A model generated the notes under the pieces. The model had not been told where the DNA came from. It ran no database searches and saw nothing but the letters and a program-made list of their open reading frames with translations. From positions 63,871 to 127,870 of the forward strand of contig VZRG01001671.1 in NCBI GenBank assembly GCA_013397435.1: 64,000 bases of DNA, written 5' to 3'. Both the position numbers and the translations under genes were made by a program. Positions 63,601-64,000 of the stretch are shown here, in pieces; position 1 is the stretch's first letter, and each line of letters opens with the position of its first letter. Source of the DNA: Erythrocercus mccallii. Its lineage: Eukaryota; Chordata; Aves; Passeriformes; Dicruridae.

Positions 63601-63967
63601 TGAAACCTGTGTCTGTATGGACAGCTGAGAAAAAAGTGAATCTTACATAGCTTTACAAATTCAGAGAATTTTGTTCTAGTTCTCCCCTCCCGTTTACTTT
63701 AATGCAGGTTCCTTAACTGATGTGGGATTATTAAAGTTACAGAAATAGTGCTTTTCAAATTCTTAGATTGTTCCTTTGTAAATTTAACGTGTGGGGTTTA
63801 TTTTTTTCCCGTTTAATTCTCTAAAGGAGAAAGAGCGGCTAAAGCAAGAAAAACGTGATGAAAAAAGATTAAATAAAGAACGTAAACTGGAACAGCGAAG
63901 ATTGGAATTAGAAATGGCGAAGGAGCTAAAGAAGCCCAATGAAGATATGTGCTTAGCAGACCAGAAG
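30543..63967 (+). CDS. BAZ2B: BAZ2B coding region, 19 exons, N-terminal half (partial at right edge)
   Basis: Spliced CDS: 30543-30696, 36428-36589, 36966-37159, 39761-39985, 40673-41071, 43435-44044, 45201-45485, 47152-47212, 47756-47864, 48130-48231, 52926-53136, 54074-54166, 54272-54333, 58356-58421, 59144-59209, 59833-59877, 60126-60152, 61347-61412, 63827-63967. The lengths sum to 3078 nt, 1026 codons without a stop, and every junction is GT-AG with matching phase. Landmarks seen: N-terminus MESGERL, EWWRT, FFPPLLGI, the acidic Ser/Asp/Glu tracts, a TAM/MBD-like domain starting near DERELR, two GRPP AT-hook-like motifs, and a K/R/E/Q coiled coil. These match BAZ2B as I know it from human and other vertebrates. 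Family knowledge: a nuclear subunit of ISWI (SMARCA1/SMARCA5) remodelers with C-terminal DDT, PHD and bromodomain reading histone H3. Those domains are not in the window, so the gene continues to the right. BAZ2A is the closest paralog but lacks these N-terminal tracts. Confidence 0.97.
32506..32548. repeat. Tandemly duplicated small hairpin
   Basis: The 16-mer ATCACTCCTGTGATAT occurs at 32506-32521 and again at 32531-32546. The second copy extends to a perfect 9-bp inverted repeat (32527-32535 with 32540-32548) around the loop TCCT; the first copy has a 5-bp stem. Confidence 0.9.
35174..35200. repeat. Perfect 11-bp inverted repeat
   Basis: TACAGTTAGCT (35174-35184) and AGCTAACTGTA (35190-35200) are exact reverse complements with a 5-base loop AACAC. 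It lies about 70 bp left of the antisense LTR. Confidence 0.92.
35272..35696 (-). mobile_element. Antisense solo LTR, avian ERVL-like
   Basis: Read on the minus strand it starts at 35696 with TGTCCTGGTTCCAGCCAGGA then CAGGGTTAATTTTTGCAGTA and GTTGGGAGGGGGCATGGCCA, the characteristic beginning of a common avian ERVL-type LTR. It continues through a Gly/Val-rich-looking GGTGGTGGTGAGGAG stretch near its end. The left boundary (about 35272) is uncertain because the terminal bases are diverged. No internal coding part is present. Confidence 0.75.
36083..36102. repeat. (GATA)5 microsatellite
   Basis: Five perfect GATA units with degenerate flanks. Confidence 0.93.
36428..36589 (+). CDS. BAZ2B: BAZ2B coding exon 2
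   Basis: 162 nt, phase 1 at both ends, residues 52-105. The acceptor is CCTTTGCGGTTCAG and the donor is GTAATG at 36590. It codes EWWRT, FFPPLLGI and LFAPPAQNHD, a conserved aromatic/proline block of BAZ2B, then a Ser/Arg-rich linker. The split codon G|AA (Glu52) forms correctly with the preceding exon even though the mammalian intermediate exon was not found. Confidence 0.95.
36590..36965 (+). other. BAZ2B: BAZ2B intron 36590-36965
   Basis: 376 bp, GTAATG to TTTAG. Nothing else seen. Confidence 0.93.
36966..37159 (+). CDS. BAZ2B: BAZ2B coding exon 3
   Basis: 194 nt, starts phase 1, ends phase 0, residues 106-170. The acceptor is ATGTTTAG and the donor is GTAAAT at 37160. It codes GINGSLNGN, a Ser/Thr/Ala/Val-rich low-complexity stretch, then DTRADKIKDK. 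No folded domain is visible; the segment is likely disordered. A reading frame continues past the donor to a stop at 37283, but that part is intron. Confidence 0.94.
37160..39760 (+). other. BAZ2B: BAZ2B intron 37160-39760
   Basis: 2.6 kb, T-rich, including GTTT/GGTTT-rich text around 38410-38465. The coding-like AAAAAAGAAAAAGGCAAAGC at about 39168 reads KKEKGKADIK in one frame, then FLQLMKN and a stop. I see no good donor after it and do not call an exon. Confidence 0.85.
39761..39985 (+). CDS. BAZ2B: BAZ2B coding exon 4 (Ser/acidic tract with GAG repeat)
   Basis: 225 nt, phase 0 at both ends, residues 171-245. The acceptor is TCTTCCCGGTAG and the donor is GTATAG at 39986. It begins KPRKKA, a possible nuclear localisation patch, then a Ser/Asp casein-kinase-2-like repeat (SSSNSDSDSG). 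Next come a glutamate run encoded by eleven uninterrupted GAG codons (39878-39910), EESEDDESDSENE and a basic end KSKNK. The tract is almost certainly disordered and phosphorylatable. Confidence 0.95.
39878..39910 (+). repeat. BAZ2B: (GAG)11 coding trinucleotide repeat
   Basis: Eleven perfect GAG codons giving a polyglutamate run within coding exon 4, next to two further GAG codons and a GAC. Confidence 0.97.
39986..40672 (+). other. BAZ2B: BAZ2B intron 39986-40672
   Basis: 687 bp, AT-rich, GTATAG to TTGCAG. No repeat recognised. Confidence 0.92.
40673..41071 (+). CDS. BAZ2B: BAZ2B coding exon 5 (Gln-rich region)
   Basis: 399 nt, phase 0 at both ends, residues 246-378. The acceptor is AATATTTTGCAG and the donor is GTGAGT at 41072. 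It codes VLMHSG, GQKPQEKSQEKRTHQQ, a Gln-rich stretch SFQSQQKQPQVLSQQLPF, SVIQSTGLVPNVKPLSLV, KLIVPSPDLLKAGNKN and a final RSKR. The order and wording match BAZ2B. No catalytic motif is seen. Confidence 0.96.
41617..41812 (-). mobile_element. CR1 LINE 3' end, antisense
   Basis: The + strand reads AAAGAATGGCCTGGGTTGGA, AAGGAACCTTAAAAGTCTAC, GGGCACTGCCGGGGATCCAG and GCAGCCACGGCTGCTCTGGG. This is the reverse complement of the same GC-rich CR1 subfamily as the copy at 8233. It is truncated and in the intron, opposite to the gene. Confidence 0.9.
42908..43051. other. Assembly gap (144 N)
   Basis: A run of N flanked by AAGTAATAA on the left and TTATTAAATAATAATAA on the right, suggesting an unresolved TAA/TTA-rich simple repeat. 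The real length may differ from 144. Confidence 0.95.
43435..44044 (+). CDS. BAZ2B: BAZ2B coding exon 6 (largest exon here)
   Basis: 610 nt, starts phase 0, ends phase 1, residues 379-581 plus one base. The acceptor is TTCTTTCTTTAG and the donor is GTGGTT, a weak non-consensus donor, at 44045. It codes EQYKQIFPA, KSLKKVIAALSSPKP, NPFLTNALLGNHQPNGVI, QEAPLALTTKPK, then EQFRG and a long Asp/Glu run with interspersed Ser. The end SDDSQS joins to ESDSN in the next exon. Two long conserved blocks without acidic bias may be protein-interaction segments, but the function is unknown to me. Confidence 0.96.
44045..45200 (+). other. BAZ2B: BAZ2B intron 44045-45200
   Basis: 1.16 kb. The part around 44125-44560 is more GC-balanced and might be an old repeat, but I cannot name it. 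Confidence 0.88.
45201..45485 (+). CDS. BAZ2B: BAZ2B coding exon 7 (second acidic tract)
   Basis: 285 nt, phase 1 at both ends, residues 582-676. The acceptor is CTTTCTTTAAACAG and the donor is GTACAC at 45486. It codes ESDSNSESDTEGSEEEDDED, KDQDESDTDTEGEK, a Ser-rich linker and STLTP. Compared with my memory of mammalian BAZ2B, the end just before the junction is a few residues shorter (a PHS-like triplet before the joining Gly). This may reflect a donor shift: the intronic bases after the donor would read GTHSAIS if retained. Confidence 0.94.
45486..47151 (+). other. BAZ2B: BAZ2B intron 45486-47151
   Basis: 1.67 kb. A GC-rich patch at about 46350-46480 (GAGCTGCTGGCGGCTCCCTT) may be a repeat remnant of unknown family. 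Otherwise nothing seen. Confidence 0.88.
47152..47212 (+). CDS. BAZ2B: BAZ2B coding exon 8 (start of TAM/MBD domain)
   Basis: 61 nt, starts phase 1, ends phase 2, residues 677-696 plus two bases. The acceptor is TTCTGTTTTAG and the donor is GTATGT at 47213. It codes ISKRRRVADERELRVPLDYG: a basic KRRR patch, then the first strand of the TAM (TIP5/ARBP/MBD-like) domain. Confidence 0.95.
47213..47755 (+). other. BAZ2B: BAZ2B intron 47213-47755
   Basis: 543 bp. It contains a 9-bp unit ACATATTAA repeated about three times (47383-47407). No exon seen. Confidence 0.92.
47756..47864 (+). CDS. BAZ2B: BAZ2B coding exon 9 (TAM/MBD core)
   Basis: 109 nt, starts phase 2, ends phase 0, residues 697-733. 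The acceptor is CATATTACTCTAG and the donor is GTACAT at 47865. It codes WQRETRIRNFGG, RLQGEVAYFAPCGKK and LRQYPEVVK, the signature of the TAM/MBD-like domain shared by BAZ2A and BAZ2B. In canonical MBDs this region contacts DNA; for BAZ2 proteins the domain binds nucleic acid rather than clearly reading methyl-CpG. Confidence 0.97.
48130..48231 (+). CDS. BAZ2B: BAZ2B coding exon 10 (TAM/MBD C-terminal part)
   Basis: 102 nt, phase 0 at both ends, residues 734-767. The acceptor is TGTGATTTTTTCAG and the donor is GTATCC at 48232. It codes YLSRNGIMDISRDNFSFSAK then IGVGDFYEARDGPQ. The residue at 755 is Gly (GGA at 48193-48195). I know this position as Arg in human BAZ2B (KIRVGDF), which one A-to-G change would explain. 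Confidence 0.96.
48232..52925 (+). other. BAZ2B: BAZ2B intron 48232-52925
   Basis: 4.7 kb, AT-rich, splitting the TAM domain before GVQW. It holds TA/TG-rich text at 48645-48700 and a pyrimidine-rich stretch near 50880-51010. No recognisable CR1 or exon. Confidence 0.9.
52926..53136 (+). CDS. BAZ2B: BAZ2B coding exon 11 (end of TAM, AT-hook-like motifs)
   Basis: 211 nt, starts phase 0, ends phase 1, residues 768-837 plus one base. The acceptor AATTAAAAG has a poor pyrimidine tract; the donor is GTAAGA at 53137. It codes GVQWCLLKEEEVIPRIRAM, then RRGRPPN (789-795) and RRKGRPPNVG (809-818), two AT-hook-like minor-groove DNA-binding motifs. LDNADTKLLRKLQAQ follows and starts the coiled coil. 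Residue 769 is Val (GTG), where I recall Met in mammals. The exon is clearly richer in G and C than the surrounding intron. Confidence 0.96.
53137..54073 (+). other. BAZ2B: BAZ2B intron 53137-54073
   Basis: 937 bp. An 83-codon + strand frame (53344-53595) is open but matches no BAZ2B segment and lacks splice sites joining the coiled coil, so it is read as intron. Confidence 0.9.
54074..54166 (+). CDS. BAZ2B: BAZ2B coding exon 12 (coiled coil)
   Basis: 93 nt, phase 1 at both ends, residues 838-868 plus one base. The acceptor is CTTTTTGTAACAG and the donor is GTAAGT at 54167. It codes EIARQAAQIKLLRKLQKQEQ followed by ARAAKEAKKQQ, a charged helix with heptad-like spacing. Residues 829-848 contain an internal near-repeat of LLRKLQ (exon 11 end and here). 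Confidence 0.97.
54272..54333 (+). CDS. BAZ2B: BAZ2B coding exon 13 (coiled coil)
   Basis: 62 nt, starts phase 1, ends phase 0, residues 869-889. It follows a very short 105-nt intron. The acceptor is TTTTGTTTGTTAG and the donor is GTAACC at 54334. It codes AIMAAEEKRKQKEQIKIMKQ and a final Q, continuing the helical Lys/Glu/Gln repeat. Confidence 0.97.
54490..54895 (-). mobile_element. CR1 LINE 3' region, antisense
   Basis: The + strand reads GGGCAGCCTGTGCCAGAGCT, TTCCATGAAGAAATGTTACC, GGCCATTTCCTCTTGTCTTG, CAGCTGTTTCTGGTGCTCCA and TCTCTGGATATGCTCCAGCC. This is the reverse complement of the CR1 ORF2 end plus 3' UTR. The final octamer repeats are absent or decayed. Confidence 0.9.
54905..55815 (+). 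mobile_element. CR1 LINE, sense, reverse transcriptase domain deleted
   Basis: The left part translates to RDAACHCREKIHAAQAQLKL and then KSFFKYING, the CR1 endonuclease-RT linker. At about 55095 it jumps directly to text of the ORF2 C-terminus and 3' UTR (GGCAAGTTGGGTATCAGTCG ... TTGGATTGATGATCTGATGG, GCATATGCTATGATTTTATG). The RT core motifs are missing, so about 1 kb or more was lost internally. Confidence 0.85.
56080..56440 (+). mobile_element. CR1 LINE 3' region, sense
   Basis: Reads AAAAGGCTGAGAGAGCTGAG, TTCAGCCTGGAGAAGATGAG, GTGCCCAGTGACAGGAGGTT and GGCCCAGGAAGGCTGTGGAG, ending near CTTCAAGATGTCCCTCCCAA. A diverged CR1 3' fragment. Confidence 0.88.
58356..58421 (+). CDS. BAZ2B: BAZ2B coding exon 14 (66-nt coiled-coil exon)
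   Basis: 66 nt, phase 0 at both ends, residues 890-911. The acceptor is ACCTAACCCTTTTAG and the donor is GTAAAA at 58422. It codes EKIKRIQQIRMEKELRAQQ then ILE. This is the first of three exons here with exactly 22 codons. Confidence 0.97.
58422..59143 (+). other. BAZ2B: BAZ2B intron 58422-59143
   Basis: 722 bp between two 66-nt exons, AT-rich. No similarity to the coiled-coil exons was noticed inside. Confidence 0.92.
59144..59209 (+). CDS. BAZ2B: BAZ2B coding exon 15 (66-nt coiled-coil exon)
   Basis: 66 nt, phase 0 at both ends, residues 912-933. The acceptor is TTTTGCATGCACAG and the donor is GTTAGT at 59210. It codes AKKKKKEEAANAKLLEAEKR then IK: a lysine cluster followed by amphipathic helix. 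Confidence 0.97.
59210..59832 (+). other. BAZ2B: BAZ2B intron 59210-59832
   Basis: 623 bp. It contains an (AC)7 run (59403-59416) and a short (GT)n near 59612. Confidence 0.92.
59833..59877 (+). CDS. BAZ2B: BAZ2B coding exon 16 (45 nt)
   Basis: 45 nt, phase 0 at both ends, residues 934-948. The acceptor is TTCTTCTGTTGAAG and the donor is GTTGGT at 59878. It codes EKEMRRQQAVLLKHQ. A longer open frame runs through the donor to 60066 but loses the coiled-coil character immediately, so I treat it as intron. Confidence 0.96.
60126..60152 (+). CDS. BAZ2B: BAZ2B coding exon 17 (27-nt microexon)
   Basis: 27 nt, phase 0 at both ends, residues 949-957: ELERHRLDM. The acceptor is AACTCTTTCTACCAG and the donor is GTATGG at 60153. 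The peptide fits exactly between KHQ and ERERRRQH, and I recall the same nine residues in a human BAZ2B isoform. Being in frame and tiny, it is probably alternatively spliced. It is too short to be found by ORF searches. Confidence 0.88.
60153..61346 (+). other. BAZ2B: BAZ2B intron after the microexon
   Basis: 1.19 kb, AT-rich. No repeat or additional coiled-coil exon recognised. Confidence 0.9.
61347..61412 (+). CDS. BAZ2B: BAZ2B coding exon 18 (66-nt coiled-coil exon)
   Basis: 66 nt, phase 0 at both ends, residues 958-979. The acceptor is ACCTGCTTCAATAG and the donor is GTGAGT at 61413. It codes ERERRRQHMMLMKAMEARKK then AE, a very basic, Met-rich helix. Confidence 0.97.
61413..63826 (+). 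other. BAZ2B: BAZ2B intron 61413-63826
   Basis: 2.4 kb. A more GC-balanced part at about 62860-63290 includes ACACACAC and open frames on both strands, possibly an old repeat of unknown type. No exon is needed here, because KKAE joins EKERLKQEK directly. Confidence 0.9.
63827..63967 (+). CDS. BAZ2B: BAZ2B coding exon 19 (end of coiled coil)
   Basis: 141 nt, phase 0 at both ends, residues 980-1026. The acceptor is TTTAATTCTCTAAAG and the donor is GTAATC at 63968. It codes EKERLKQEKRDEKRLNKERK, LEQRRLELEMAKELKKP and NEDMCLADQK. In BAZ2B the segment after this leads into the DDT domain, so the next exon should lie just right of the window. Confidence 0.97.
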
Positions 63968-64000
63968 GTAATCACAGCAACATAGACGTACTTTCTTATT

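Overview
The window is AT-rich vertebrate nuclear DNA, almost certainly from a bird. It is dominated by one gene on the + strand, BAZ2B (bromodomain adjacent to zinc finger domain 2B). The avian call rests on eight recognisable CR1 LINE fragments, including a GC-rich 3'-end subfamily typical of passerine and other neoavian genomes, and on an LTR whose minus-strand terminus starts TGTCCTGG and matches the avian ERVL-like LTR pattern. Finer placement (passerine) is an inference. There are no bacterial features, RNA genes or CRISPR arrays.

Layout. Bases 1-30540 contain no exon I can defend. They are most likely the intron upstream of the first coding exon plus 5' flank, carrying a few CR1 fragments, a 323-bp solo LTR with 4-bp target duplications (10123-10445), simple repeats, and one coding-like 60-bp segment (16567-16626) that could be an untranslated or alternative exon. 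The BAZ2B ATG is at 30543, two bases into an exon with a strong acceptor, so the promoter and the rest of the 5'UTR lie elsewhere. From 30543 to 63967 I can place 19 coding exons. All have GT-AG introns and all phases join, giving 3078 nt, or 1026 codons with no stop. This is about the N-terminal half of a protein of roughly 2,100-2,170 residues in other vertebrates. The reading frame continues past the right edge at the donor at 63968.

Protein. The encoded half comprises a Ser/Thr-rich N-terminus, basic and Ser/acidic low-complexity tracts with a pure (GAG)11 run, a Q-rich middle, a TAM/MBD-like domain (about residues 686-775), two AT-hook-like GRPP motifs (about 789-816), and a long Lys/Arg/Glu/Gln coiled coil (about 830-1026). 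The coiled coil is built from short phase-0 exons, three of exactly 66 nt, plus a 27-nt microexon. The DDT, WHIM, PHD and bromodomain parts must be encoded to the right. BAZ2B is known as a chromatin-binding subunit of ISWI remodelers.

Points of interest. An exon that I recall between residues 51 and 52 of mammalian BAZ2B was not found in the 5.7-kb intron, and the flanking exons join in frame without it. Two unusual substitutions (R to G in the TAM core, M to V just after it) stand out. The intron upstream of the coiled-coil exon at 58356 is loaded with CR1 in opposite orientations. A 144-bp run of N at 42908-43051 is an assembly gap inside an intron. I see no evidence of a previously undescribed system; the window is an ordinary, well-conserved vertebrate gene with some features worth checking.
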